A DNA stretch of 64,000 bases. Origin: Halorubrum kocurii JCM 14978 (GTDB lineage Archaea > Halobacteriota > Halobacteria > Halobacteriales > Haloferacaceae). The first letter of the stretch is position 1. Each line of letters begins with the position of its first letter. The stretch covers positions 1-64,000 of the forward strand of contig NZ_AOJH01000043.1 of NCBI RefSeq assembly GCF_000337355.1, read 5' to 3'. This document shows positions 40,434-48,112 of this stretch, in pieces. The notes beneath the pieces were generated by a model, which did no database searches, was not told the origin of the DNA, and was given only the letters and a program-made list of their open reading frames with translations. A program made the position numbers and the translations under genes.

Positions 40434-41498
40434 TCACCGACGCAACGAGACGACGACCTCGCTCGCGCCTCCGTCCGCCGGGCGCTCCTCGTCTACCGGG
40501 CGCTCTTCGTCCGCCGGGAGCTCCTTGTCCGCCGGGCGCTCCTCGACCGTCACGAGCCCGTCGTCCGCGAGGTCCGCGATCAGCCCGCGGAGCCACTCCC
40601 GACCGTGTTCGCCGTCGGGCGCGTAGTCCACGCGAACGCGGGGCCCGAGGTCGTCGAGCGCCAGCTCGTCGTACTCCCCGAGGACTCGGACCACCCGCCC
40701 GCGGAACTGCCGGCGGCTCCCCTCGAAGCTCGGCTGTTCGGGCACGTCGGGCGCGGTGAAGTCGCCGGTCTCGTAGGCGTGACACCACCCCCGCCACGGG
40801 CAGCCGGCCTCGTCGCAGCGCGGGGTCGTCCCGCAGGCGACGCCGCCCAGCTCCATGATCGCGTTGTTCCAGACGCGAGACTCGCCGTCGGGCATCGCAC
40901 GCGAGGCGACCCGCGCGAACGCCGCGTCGTCGTCCGGGACCGCGAACGCGCGGTGGAGGACGCGCTTCACGTTGGTGTCGACGACGGCGTCCCCGTTGTC
41001 GAACGCGAACGACGCCACCGCGTTGGCGGTGTAGGGGCCGACGCCCATCAGCTCCTGCAGCTCCGCGGGCGACTCGGGGAACTCGCCGTCGTAGTCGTCT
41101 TCGACCTGCCCCGCGGCCTCGTGGAGGTACTTCGCGCGGTTGTTGTAGCCGAGCGAGTGGTCCGACCAGAACGCGACCACGTCGCCGCGGTCGGCGTCGG
41201 CGAGGTCGCCGGTCGTCGGCCACTCCTCGACGAACTCCTCCCACGCTGGGACGACCCGGTCGAGCTGGGTCTGTTGGCTCATCACCTCGCTCACGAGGAT
41301 CTCGTAGGGGTCCTCGGTGCGTCGCCACGGGAACTCGCGGTGGTCCGCCTCGTACCAGTCGACGAGCGCCTCGCGGACCGCGTCGAGGTCGGCCGGCAGC
41401 CCGGGAGCGTCGCCGTCGGCGAGTCCCTCGGTGCCGCCGTCGGTGCGGAGAGACACGTCGTCGCCGACGCCGACTCCCGCCGCGTCCGGATCGGTCAT
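40434..41498 (-). CDS. mutY: A/G-specific adenine DNA glycosylase MutY
   Basis: 354 residues. After an acidic N-terminus of 35 residues, the catalytic core has REFPWRRTEDPYEILVSEVMSQQTQ (catalytic Glu), the HhH motif ELMGVGPYTANAVASFAF and the catalytic Asp in AVVDTNVKRVLHR. The 4Fe-4S loop is CGTTPRCDEAGCPWRGWC. It removes A mispaired with 8-oxoG. The C-terminal domain is short and lacks a clear MutT-like 8-oxoG reader, and the protein ends in an ERPADEE-type repeat. Confidence 0.95.
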   Translation of the reverse strand: MTDPDAAGVGVGDDVSLRTDGGTEGLADGDAPGLPADLDAVREALVDWYEADHREFPWRRTEDPYEILVSEVMSQQTQLDRVVPAWEEFVEEWPTTGDLADADRGDVVAFWSDHSLGYNNRAKYLHEAAGQVEDDYDGEFPESPAELQELMGVGPYTANAVASFAFDNGDAVVDTNVKRVLHRAFAVPDDDAAFARVASRAMPDGESRVWNNAIMELGGVACGTTPRCDEAGCPWRGWCHAYETGDFTAPDVPEQPSFEGSRRQFRGRVVRVLGEYDELALDDLGPRVRVDYAPDGEHGREWLRGLIADLADDGLVTVEERPADKELPADEERPVDEERPADGGASEVVVSLRR

Positions 41499-41526
41499 TA
41501 CCGATGGTCGGGTCGGCGGTCGTTTA

Positions 41527-42222
41527 TCAGTGCTGGTCCGGGTCGGGACGGTCGTCCCCGCCGCGGTGCCGGTCCGCGTCCGACGCGACCGGCTCCATCG
41601 AGCGCGGGTCGCGGTCGGGGCCCGGGTAGTCGCCGCCGACGGCCTCCGGGTACAGCCGCGCCGGGGAGAACACGGTCGCGAACGCGCGCGGCTCGCGGAC
41701 GCTCACCGCCATCCGGTCTCGGAGCCCGGCGGCGGCTCCCGGCCCGGTAAGCGACGGGTCGAGGCTGACGACCTGCATCGCGCCGCCGCGGTACGCCGAC
41801 GCCAGCGCCGGGTGGTCGCCCGCGGGGTGCGCCACCGGCTCGCGCCACGCCTCGACCGCGCCGCGCCAGTCGGCCGCCAGTTCGTCGTCCGCGAGCGCGG
41901 CGATCACCGCCTCGGCCTCGTCGAGGAGCGGGTCGCTGGCGACGAGCGCAGTCCACGCGTGCGACCGCAGCGCGTCGAGCGCGTCGCGTGCCGAGCCGCC
42001 GCCGAGGAGGTCGGCCGCGAGTACGTCGGTATCGGCGACGACGCGCGCCGGGCTCGGATCGCGGTCGACGGGCGGGAGGTCGTCGGTGGCGTCGCTCTCG
42101 GGGATGCCTCCGGAGTCGCCCGCAGACGCCGACCGACGCTCGGCCAGCGCCTCGCTCACCGCCTCGGCGTCCGCGTCGTACTCGGCGGCTCGATCGAAGA
42201 GATCGGCGAAGGTCGCGGTCAT
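41527..42222 (-). CDS. PIN-like domain protein, haloarchaeal
   Basis: 231 residues from MTATFADLFDRAAEYDADAEAV. The middle part reads like a PIN nuclease fold: RVVADTDVLAADLLGG (first acidic residues), then RSHAWTALVASDPLLDEAEAVIAAL, and HPALASAYRGGAMQVVSLDPSL (third Asp region). The acidic constellation looks partly preserved. No antitoxin gene is next to it, so a toxin role is not supported. The tail is long, acidic and disordered. Confidence 0.72.
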   Translation of the reverse strand: MTATFADLFDRAAEYDADAEAVSEALAERRSASAGDSGGIPESDATDDLPPVDRDPSPARVVADTDVLAADLLGGGSARDALDALRSHAWTALVASDPLLDEAEAVIAALADDELAADWRGAVEAWREPVAHPAGDHPALASAYRGGAMQVVSLDPSLTGPGAAAGLRDRMAVSVREPRAFATVFSPARLYPEAVGGDYPGPDRDPRSMEPVASDADRHRGGDDRPDPDQH

Positions 42223-42317
42223 ACGGGAGGTGTCGACGGCCACGGGTATCGGGTTTGCGGCCGGTGGGGGGAAGAGGTGTCGGGGCCGAGGCTGTTCGTT
42301 CGAGAAAGCGTGAGAAG

Positions 42318-42389
42318 AGCCTAGGCCGAGATTTGAACTCGGGGTCTCGTCCTTACCAAGGACGCGCTTTACCGCTAAGCTACCCAGGC
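42318..42389 (-). tRNA. tRNA-Thr (GGU)
   Basis: 72 bases. Acceptor GCCTGGG pairs with CCTAGGC (one G-U). D arm AGCTTAGCGGTAAAGC, anticodon stem around TTGGTAA (anticodon GGT at 42355-42357 on the minus strand) and T arm CCGAG/CTCGG around TTCAAAT. No intron. Discriminator U. Confidence 0.95.
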
Positions 42390-42482
42390 GCAATCAGTCG
42401 TTGACGGGAGTCGACTTTAGGGGTTTCGATTCGGGGCGACCCGTCACGGAGACACACACCGTCCCGGCGCCGTCGGGCGACC

Positions 42483-43148
42483 TCACCGGTCGGTCGCGCT
42501 CACGGCGCGCTCGGAGATGTCGGCGATCCGGTCGGCGGTCGTCTCGGGGAGCGCGCGGCCCGGCGGCGGGAACTCGCCGTCGTAGTCGGCCGCCAGCTCG
42601 CGGGCGTACGTCAGCAGCTCCTCGGGCGGCTCGCCGCCGACGGCGGTGGTGCCGGCGACGACCGCGAGCTCGAGGGCGTCGATCTCCAGGTTCCGGTCGA
42701 GCGCGGTCGCCGCGGCGAGGTCGGTCCCCTCGCGCTCGCGGACCGTCTGGTCGCGGCCGAACGCGCGTACGACTTCGACCGCGGCGGCTGCGGCGTCGGT
42801 GCACGCGAGCAGGGAGAAGCCGCGCGAGACGAGCACGTCGGCGGTCAACACGTCCATGTCGGCGTCGATGTCCGACTCCTGCGTCGCCGCGGTGACCCAG
42901 GGCTCCTCGTGGGCCACCGACCGAGTGAGTCGGAGCCCTTCGTAGATGAGCTGCACGCCGGCCGCCCGGTCGACCACCGCATCGGGGTCGACGTCGGGGT
43001 CGACCGCGCGGGCGGTCACCAGCGCCAGCACCCCGGGCGTCACGGCGGCGTTCGCGATCCGGTCTTCGAGGGTCTCACGCAGTTGTTCGGGCTCGACGTC
43101 GGCGAGCGCCTCACACGCGGCGTCACGCGCTCGCGCGGCATCGTCCAT
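42483..43148 (-). CDS. Polyprenyl-synthase-like helical protein (DUF7114-like), probably not catalytic
   Basis: 221 residues, nearly all alpha-helical. GVQLIYEGLRLTRSVAHE and DADMDVLTADVLVSRGFSLLACTDAAAAAVEVVRAF resemble the helices of short-chain trans-prenyl synthase-like subunits, but the DDxxD magnesium motifs are not obvious. I recall a haloarchaeal family of this look (DUF7114). A regulatory or lipid-related role is possible; no direct evidence. Confidence 0.7.
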   Translation of the reverse strand: MDDAARARDAACEALADVEPEQLRETLEDRIANAAVTPGVLALVTARAVDPDVDPDAVVDRAAGVQLIYEGLRLTRSVAHEEPWVTAATQESDIDADMDVLTADVLVSRGFSLLACTDAAAAAVEVVRAFGRDQTVREREGTDLAAATALDRNLEIDALELAVVAGTTAVGGEPPEELLTYARELAADYDGEFPPPGRALPETTADRIADISERAVSATDR

Positions 43149-43207
43149 TAGGTAACGGTAGTCGATCGAGGGGCAAAGACCTTTGGAAACGAACGGGATA
43201 CTCCACT

Positions 43208-43903
43208 GTGATCCGCACCCGAGACGGCGACGCGGTCCGCGTCGTGACGATCGACCGACCGGCGCGCCGGAACGCCCTCCGGCCCGAAGACCTGACCGCG
43301 CTCCGCACCGCCGTCGCCGACGCCGAGGCGCCCGTGACCTACCTCCGCGGCGCCGGCGAGGCGTTCTGCGCCGGCGCCGACCTCGACGTGGTCGCCGGCC
43401 TCGACGACCCCGCGTCGTTCGCCCGCGCGGGCCAGCGAACGACCGCGGCGATCGCCGACGCGGAGACGGTGGTCGTCTGCGGGGTCGACGGCCCGGCGCG
43501 CGGCGGCGGCGTCGAGATCGCGCTCGCGGCCGACCTCCGGGTCGCCACGCCCGCGGCGACGTTCGCGGAACCCGGCGTCGCGTTCGGCCTGTTCGGCGCG
43601 TGGGGTGGGACCGTCCGCCTGCCGCGGGTGATGGGCGAGGGCGACGCGCTCGACTTCGCGCTCTCGGGACGCGTGCTCGACGCCGACGCGGCGCTCCGGA
43701 CCGGGCTCGTCTCCCGGATCGTCGACGATCCGCGGTCCGTCGCGGACGCGATCGCGACCGGGGAGCCGGACGCGCTCCGCGCGATCAAACGCCGCGTGCG
43801 GGACCGGCGCGACGACGAGGCGCAGGAGCGCGCGGAGGCGACCGCGTTCGCCGACCTCGTGCGCGCTCACGCCGACGACATCGCGGCGACGCGGGGGGAC
43901 TGA
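43208..43903 (+). CDS. Enoyl-CoA hydratase/isomerase family protein
   Basis: 231 residues from a GTG. Crotonase motifs: VTIDRPARRNALRPEDL, oxyanion hole AGEAFCAGADLDVVAG and GVDGPARGGGVEIALAADLRVATPAA, then FGLFGAWGGTVRLPRVMGEGDA. The fold is clear; the catalytic Glu pair is only partly conserved (EPGVAFGLFG), so it could be an isomerase or an acyl-CoA binding relative. No other beta-oxidation gene is close. Confidence 0.9.
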   Translation: MIRTRDGDAVRVVTIDRPARRNALRPEDLTALRTAVADAEAPVTYLRGAGEAFCAGADLDVVAGLDDPASFARAGQRTTAAIADAETVVVCGVDGPARGGGVEIALAADLRVATPAATFAEPGVAFGLFGAWGGTVRLPRVMGEGDALDFALSGRVLDADAALRTGLVSRIVDDPRSVADAIATGEPDALRAIKRRVRDRRDDEAQERAEATAFADLVRAHADDIAATRGD

Positions 43904-43976
43904 GCCGTGCCGGGCACCGCCGCCCTCCCCGTGATTCGTCGCCCCTGCCCGCCCGCAGTCGGTCGGATGTGACAGG

Positions 43977-43985
43977 TTTAAGTAA
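43977..43985 (+). promoter_or_regulatory. TATA-like box for tRNA-Gly
   Basis: TTTAAGTAA, 31-39 bases before the first base of the tRNA. Confidence 0.5.
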
Positions 43986-44015
43986 TCGTCCGACCAACTG
44001 TCAGATGCGAAGCCC

Positions 44016-44086
44016 GCACCGGTAGTGTAGTGGTATCACGCAACCTTGCCATGGTTGCAACCCGAGTTCAAATCTCGGCCGGTGCA
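44016..44086 (+). tRNA. tRNA-Gly (GCC)
   Basis: 71 bases. Acceptor GCACCGG pairs perfectly with CCGGTGC; anticodon stem CAACC/GGTTG around TTGCCAT with anticodon GCC at 44048-44050; T arm CCGAG/CTCGG around TTCAAAT; discriminator A. No intron. Confidence 0.96.
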
Positions 44087-44278
44087 TTTCTCGAACGTAG
44101 TGAGAGAAATCACCGAGTGATTTGAACTCAGAAAGGTGCAGCCCGCGCAGCGAACGAAGTGAGCGAGCAGGACCGTCTTTCCATAGTTCAAATCTCGGCC
44201 GGTGCATCTTCTCGCTACGCTCGAAGATACACCGGCCTGCCTCCCGTTCGCTCCGCTCACGGGAGTCTCGGCCGGTGC
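44064..44278 (+). repeat. tRNA-Gly 3' end plus two downstream partial copies with hairpins
   Basis: The last 22 bases of the tRNA plus the following T recur exactly at 44185-44207 (AGTTCAAATCTCGGCCGGTGCAT), and 13 bases recur at 44266-44278 (TCTCGGCCGGTGC). The second copy is one arm of an imperfect hairpin with 44223-44237 (GAAGATACACCGGCC). Other hairpins in the array are ATTTCTC/GAGAAAT, AAATCAC/GTGATTT and CTCCCGT/ACGGGAG. This looks like a stack of tRNA-end attachment-site remnants. No integrase is nearby. Confidence 0.75.
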
Positions 44279-44825
44279 TTTCTCTAATCGGTCTAGTTGG
44301 ATAGTCACAGGTTTCCTAATCAGGGTTTGGCGCGCGCCTCCGAGTGGCCGCGCTCGGCGGTCACGAGGAGCGCGTGCGAGGGAGTCGGCCGGCGCGTATA
44401 CGCGCCGGCCGACGAGGCTGGGGAGGCGTGAGGTGCTGTGCGGTCGCGGTCGGGTGGGACTCAAAGGGGCAGTCGAGAGGGCGGCGCAGGCGTTCACGAG
44501 AGAAAAGCTCTCGTGAGCCAACCAGAACGCAGAGCGTTCTGATGACGACGTAAGCACCGCAGCGAAGGAGCGGTAGCGACTGAGCGAGGAGCACAGCGAG
44601 CGTGCGCCGCTCTCCCGGCTGGGGCTTTGGATGTGTTTACCGTTGATACGTTACTAACCATTTATAAGCGATCGATCGGGCCGGCGAACGCGCTTCCGAT
44701 CGAACCACGGCCGACCCCTCCCACATACCGATCCGAACCCCATACCGTCACGGTTAGGTTCGCCGGTTCGTTTGAACACGTAAACCCGTCTCGCCGGCGG
44801 CCGCGCCGGCGAGCCCGACCCCACC
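44087..44825. other. 739-bp gene-free region
   Basis: Holds the tRNA-end copies, repeat copy C and about 150 bases of promoter region for thyA. Small frames exist but none is kept between repeat copies. Nothing else is recognised in 44670-44825 apart from a possible A/T patch near 44773-44786 (TTTGAACACGTAAA). Confidence 0.7.
44333..44668 (+). repeat. Dispersed structured element, copy C
   Basis: Best-preserved copy for structure. Blocks shared with copy A: GCGCGC-CCTCCGAG, GCGAGGGAGTCGG...CCGACGAGGCTGGGGAGG, GTGGGACTCAAAGGGGCAG, AGCGAGCGTGCG, GGCTGGGGCTTTGG and a final ATTTATAA. Between the second pair lies a perfect 30-bp palindrome (44384-44413). Further hairpins inside are TCACGAGAG/CTCTCGTGA and CAGAACGC/GCGTTCTG. 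The outer helix joins CAGTCGAGAGGGCGGCG (44470-44486) with CGCCGCTCTCCCGGCTG: 16 of 17 positions pair, two of them as G-U. Confidence 0.82.
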
Positions 44826-45854
44826 ATGCAACAGTACCTCGATCTCGTCGACGACACCCTGTCGACGGGCACGTACAAGCCGAACCGAACCGGCGTCGAC
44901 ACGATCGCGACGTTCAGCGGGCAGTACACCGTCGACCTCGCCGAGGGGTTCCCCCTGCTCACGACCAAGAAGATGGACGGCTACCGCTGGAACTCGCTGA
45001 TCCACGAGGTGCTCTGGTACCTCTCCGGCGAGGAGCACGTCCGGAACCTCCGCGAGGAGACGAAGATCTGGGACGCGTGGGCCGACGACGAGGGGCGCCT
45101 CGACACCGCCTACGGCCGGTTCTGGCGCCGGTACCCGGTCCCGGACGAGGACGCCGCGCTCCCGGGCGAGACGTGGCCCGAGGACGCCCACCGCTGGGTC
45201 ACCGTCGAGGAGGGTCCCGACGGCGCCGAGCGCCGGACGTTCGATCAGATCCAGTACGTGCTCGACACCCTCGAGGAGAACCCCCGGTCGCGCCGGATGG
45301 TCGTCAACGCGTGGCACCCGGCCAACGCCGCGACCTCGACGCTCCCGCCGTGTCACTACACCTTCGTCGTGAACGTGCAAGACGGCCGGCTCAACCTCCA
45401 CCTCACGCAGCGCTCGGGCGACATCGCGCTCGGGGTCCCGTTCAACATCGCCGCGTACGCCCTGCTCGCGAACGCGCTCGCGCAGCGGACCGGGTTCGAG
45501 GTGGGCGAATTCGGCCACACCGTCGTCGACGCGCACGTCTACTGCGGGCGCGGCGACCGCGGGAAGTGGTACGCGAACAACCTCCGATACGTACAGGACC
45601 GGCTCGCCACCGTCGAGAGCAAGGCCGACTACCTCGACGTGAAAGACTGGGTCGAGCGCACCGCTCCCGACGAGGCGGACGGCGAGGAGGGGTACGACCA
45701 CGTGCCCGGGCTGCTCGAACAGCTCTCGCGGGAGCCGCGCGAACGCCCCCGGATCGAGATCGCCGACGTGCCGCTCGACGAGCTGACCTACGAGGACGTC
45801 GAGGTCGTCGACTACGACTCCGCGGACGGCATCTCGTTCGCGGTCGCCGAGTGA
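44826..45854 (+). CDS. thyA: Thymidylate synthase ThyA
   Basis: 342 residues. The nucleophile is Cys176 in TSTLPPCHYTFVVN. RTGVDTIATFSGQY, GFPLLTTKK, EVLWYLSGEEH, LTQRSGDIALGVPFNIAAYALL and VDAHVYCG are the standard folate and dUMP site segments. A C-terminal region rich in Pro/Glu follows before the tail PLDELTYEDVEV. It converts dUMP to dTMP using methylene-tetrahydrofolate and yields dihydrofolate, which the overlapping downstream folA product reduces. Confidence 0.96.
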   Translation: MQQYLDLVDDTLSTGTYKPNRTGVDTIATFSGQYTVDLAEGFPLLTTKKMDGYRWNSLIHEVLWYLSGEEHVRNLREETKIWDAWADDEGRLDTAYGRFWRRYPVPDEDAALPGETWPEDAHRWVTVEEGPDGAERRTFDQIQYVLDTLEENPRSRRMVVNAWHPANAATSTLPPCHYTFVVNVQDGRLNLHLTQRSGDIALGVPFNIAAYALLANALAQRTGFEVGEFGHTVVDAHVYCGRGDRGKWYANNLRYVQDRLATVESKADYLDVKDWVERTAPDEADGEEGYDHVPGLLEQLSREPRERPRIEIADVPLDELTYEDVEVVDYDSADGISFAVAE

Positions 45855-46456
45855 TGGCCGGCGACGCGTCCGCCGGCGGCGACGCCGACGCAGTCGAGGC
45901 CGCCGACGTCGACCTCGTCCTCGTCGCCGCAGTCGCCGAGAACGGCGTCATCGGCGATAGCGGCGGCATGCCGTGGCACTACCCGGCCGATCTGGCGCAC
46001 TTCAAGCGGCTCACGACCGGTCACCCCGTGATCGTCGGCCGCGCGACCTACGAGAGCATCGCCGACCGGATCGGCGGCCCGCTCCCCGACCGCACCAGCG
46101 TCGTGTTGACGACGCGCGACCCCGATCTCCCCGACGGCGCGGTCGTCGCGAACGACACTGACGAGGCGGTCGACCTCGCGGCCGCGGACGCCGCCGAGCG
46201 CGGCGTCGACGAGGCGTACGTCATCGGCGGCGCGACCGTCTACGAGCAGTTCCTCGATCGTGCCGACCGAATGGTCCTGACTGAGGTCCCCGGGCGACCC
46301 GACGGCGACACGCGCTTCCCGGACTGGGACGCCGCGGAGTGGTCGGAAACGGAGCGCGAGGTCGTTGCGTCCGAGGACGGGGACTCCGAGAGCGACGACG
46401 AGGCCGGCGGCGACGGCGACCTCGCGTTCGTCACCTACGAACGGACCGGCGGTTGA
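45854..46456 (+). CDS. folA: Dihydrofolate reductase
   Basis: 200 residues; its ATG overlaps the thyA stop by one base (TGATG), giving tight translational coupling. After a 20-residue acidic extension the fold is intact: VAAVAENGVIGDSGGMPWHYPADLAHFKRLTTGHPVIVGRATYESI (read in parts), VVLTTRDPDLPDGAVV, DEAYVIGGATVYEQFL and the ending FVTYER. An acidic insert (EDGDSESDDEAGGDGD) precedes the last strand. It regenerates tetrahydrofolate for ThyA and SHMT. Confidence 0.96.
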   Translation: MAGDASAGGDADAVEAADVDLVLVAAVAENGVIGDSGGMPWHYPADLAHFKRLTTGHPVIVGRATYESIADRIGGPLPDRTSVVLTTRDPDLPDGAVVANDTDEAVDLAAADAAERGVDEAYVIGGATVYEQFLDRADRMVLTEVPGRPDGDTRFPDWDAAEWSETEREVVASEDGDSESDDEAGGDGDLAFVTYERTGG

Positions 46457-46637
46457 AGCGGGAGACCCCGAGCCCGCCGTCCGGTCGGGAACTGACGTGT
46501 ACCGATACGGTCTCAAATTAGTCGTCTCTCTGCGCATCCACTCACCTATCGCCGAGATATTATCTGAAAAACTGCAAATATATCGAAAACGGTGATCGTG
46601 ACAACATTTTTGAGTGCAGACCATGTTATGTGTTCTC
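46457..46637. other. A/T-richer intergenic gap
   Basis: 181 bases with a notably A/T-rich centre (about 46550-46590: GATATTATCTGAAAAACTGCAAATATATCG). Contains the likely promoter of the next gene (ACATTTTTGAG, 46603-46613, 25-35 bases before the ATG). No gene seen. Confidence 0.55.
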
Positions 46638-46814
46638 ATGGCACTATCAGAAGCCGCGACCGAACCCGAGCGCTGCCCGTTCTGCGGGTCGGACATCGCG
46701 TCCCCTGGTGCGGGATTCATGCGTCACGTGGAGAACGAGCCCGAGTGCCGCGACGCGTTCGACACGTGGCGCGACCGCGTCAGCGACGACATGCGGGGCG
46801 GCTGGGCGGGGTGA
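46638..46814 (+). CDS. Small zinc-finger protein (DUF7501-like)
   Basis: 58 residues from the ATG at 46638, which is 25 bases past the TATA-like patch; an earlier in-frame ATG at 46614 sits on top of that patch. One zinc-finger-like motif: CPFCGSDI, then GFMRHVENEPECRDAF (C-x2-C...H-x5-C). The helix FDTWRDRVSDDMRGGW follows. Haloarchaea carry many such one-finger proteins; some affect biofilm and motility, but this one is untested. Confidence 0.82.
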   Translation: MALSEAATEPERCPFCGSDIASPGAGFMRHVENEPECRDAFDTWRDRVSDDMRGGWAG

Positions 46815-46840
46815 GGAAACCGTGCGGGGCGGCTGGGCGG
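46792..46840. repeat. 18-bp duplication at the 3' end of the zinc-finger gene
   Basis: TGCGGGGCGGCTGGGCGG at 46792-46809 and 46823-46840. The first copy encodes the last residues; the second lies just past the stop. Confidence 0.85.
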
Positions 46841-46885
46841 AATGACAACGACACGACGCGGTCGCCGGGCCCCGAGGCAGACCGG

Positions 46886-48112
46886 TCAGCTCCGCAGGGC
46901 TTCCACGGGGCGCTCGTTTGCCGCCTTCCACGCGGGGTAGGCCCCGCTGACGAGCCCCACGCCGACGCCGAACCCGAGCGCCAACAGGAGGTAGTAGCCG
47001 TTCGTCGGGTCGATCACGAGCGCGGCGTCGACCGCGGGCGTCGCGGCCACGAGCCCGGCGACGAGCAACACGGTCAGCAGCGTCCCCGCCGCCGCGCCCG
47101 CGGCGCCGATGAGCCCGGCCTCCGCCAACAGCACGCGCAACACGTCCCGGCGCGTCACGCCGACAGCGCGCATCACGCCGATCTCCTGTCTCCGCTCGAC
47201 GGTGCTCATCAGCATGACGTTGAGGATCGAAACGCCGGCGACCACGAGCGAGATGGCGCCGAGTCCGAGCAGGAACGTGCTGAGGAGATCGAAGAACTCG
47301 TTGATCTCGTCGACGATCGCCGCCAGTTCGAACAGGTCGACGCGCTCCTCGCGGGCGTTCACGTCCTCGCGGATCGCGTCCGCGGCGGCCCGCGCCGTCT
47401 CCCCCGACTCCGCGACGACCAGCGCCTGCGCGTAGCCGTCGGCGGAGAACGCCGACTCCGGGAGGAAGACGGCGTCGTCGGGCGCGACCGGACTGAACGT
47501 TTGGCTCTCGGCGAGCACGGCGACGACGCGGACCTGCGTCCCCGCGATACCGACCGTGTCGCCCGCGCCGACGCCGAGGTCCTCGGCGACGCCCGCGCCG
47601 ACGATCGCGCCCTGCCGGTGGCGGTCCGGGAGCCTCCCCTCCGCGGCCTCGAACGCGAGCCCCGGCTCCTCGACGCCGTACACCGTCGCGAAGGTCTGTG
47701 AACTCGCTCCCTCGACGACCGCGCTGTCGGAGTACAGCGGGACGACGGCCGGGTCCCCGACCGCCGGGTCGTCGACGGCACGCCGGATCGCCGCCACGTC
47801 GGCCGCCGAGAGCGACTCCACCCCGGCGTCGGCGTTCGGCGACACCACCACCTGCGTGCCGATGTCGCCGATGGCGTCGTCGGCGCCGAGCGCGAGCACG
47901 TTCCCGAAGATCCCCAGCGCCGCGACCGCGAGCACGCCGATACACACGCCGAGCACCGCGAGGACCGTTCGCACGCGGTTCCGCCGGAGGTTCCGCGACG
48001 CCATCGAGACGGCGGGACGCCAGCCCCGGAGCCAGCCGGTGACTCCGCGGCCGCTCGCCGTCCCGTCGCTGCTGTCGTCGCTCGCCGTCCCGTCGCTGCT
48101 GCCGTCGCTCAT
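46886..48112 (-). CDS. ABC transporter permease, MacB/FtsX type
   Basis: 408 residues from the ATG at 48112, overlapping the ATPase stop (ATGA). After a 22-residue Ser/Asp-rich N-terminus (two SSDGTAS repeats) come the MacB signature RNLRRNRVRTVLAVLGVCIGVLAV, a periplasm-like domain of about 200 residues (TQVVVSPNADAGVESL, VGIAGTQVRVVAVLAESQT) and three C-terminal helices with VSILNVMLMSTVERRQEIGVMRAVGVTRRDVLRVLL read in parts. These move substrates or signals mechanically without a classical pore. Confidence 0.94.
   Translation of the reverse strand: MSDGSSDGTASDDSSDGTASGRGVTGWLRGWRPAVSMASRNLRRNRVRTVLAVLGVCIGVLAVAALGIFGNVLALGADDAIGDIGTQVVVSPNADAGVESLSAADVAAIRRAVDDPAVGDPAVVPLYSDSAVVEGASSQTFATVYGVEEPGLAFEAAEGRLPDRHRQGAIVGAGVAEDLGVGAGDTVGIAGTQVRVVAVLAESQTFSPVAPDDAVFLPESAFSADGYAQALVVAESGETARAAADAIREDVNAREERVDLFELAAIVDEINEFFDLLSTFLLGLGAISLVVAGVSILNVMLMSTVERRQEIGVMRAVGVTRRDVLRVLLAEAGLIGAAGAAAGTLLTVLLVAGLVAATPAVDAALVIDPTNGYYLLLALGFGVGVGLVSGAYPAWKAANERPVEALRS

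Noticed and set aside
41527..42222. Toxin of a toxin-antitoxin pair (PIN-like)
   Set aside because: No small antitoxin gene adjoins it; mutY and tRNA-Thr flank it, and the acidic residues are only partly matched.
44087..44825. Integrated provirus or plasmid at tRNA-Gly
   Set aside because: No integrase, structural or replication gene; only tRNA-end copies and the repeat element are present.
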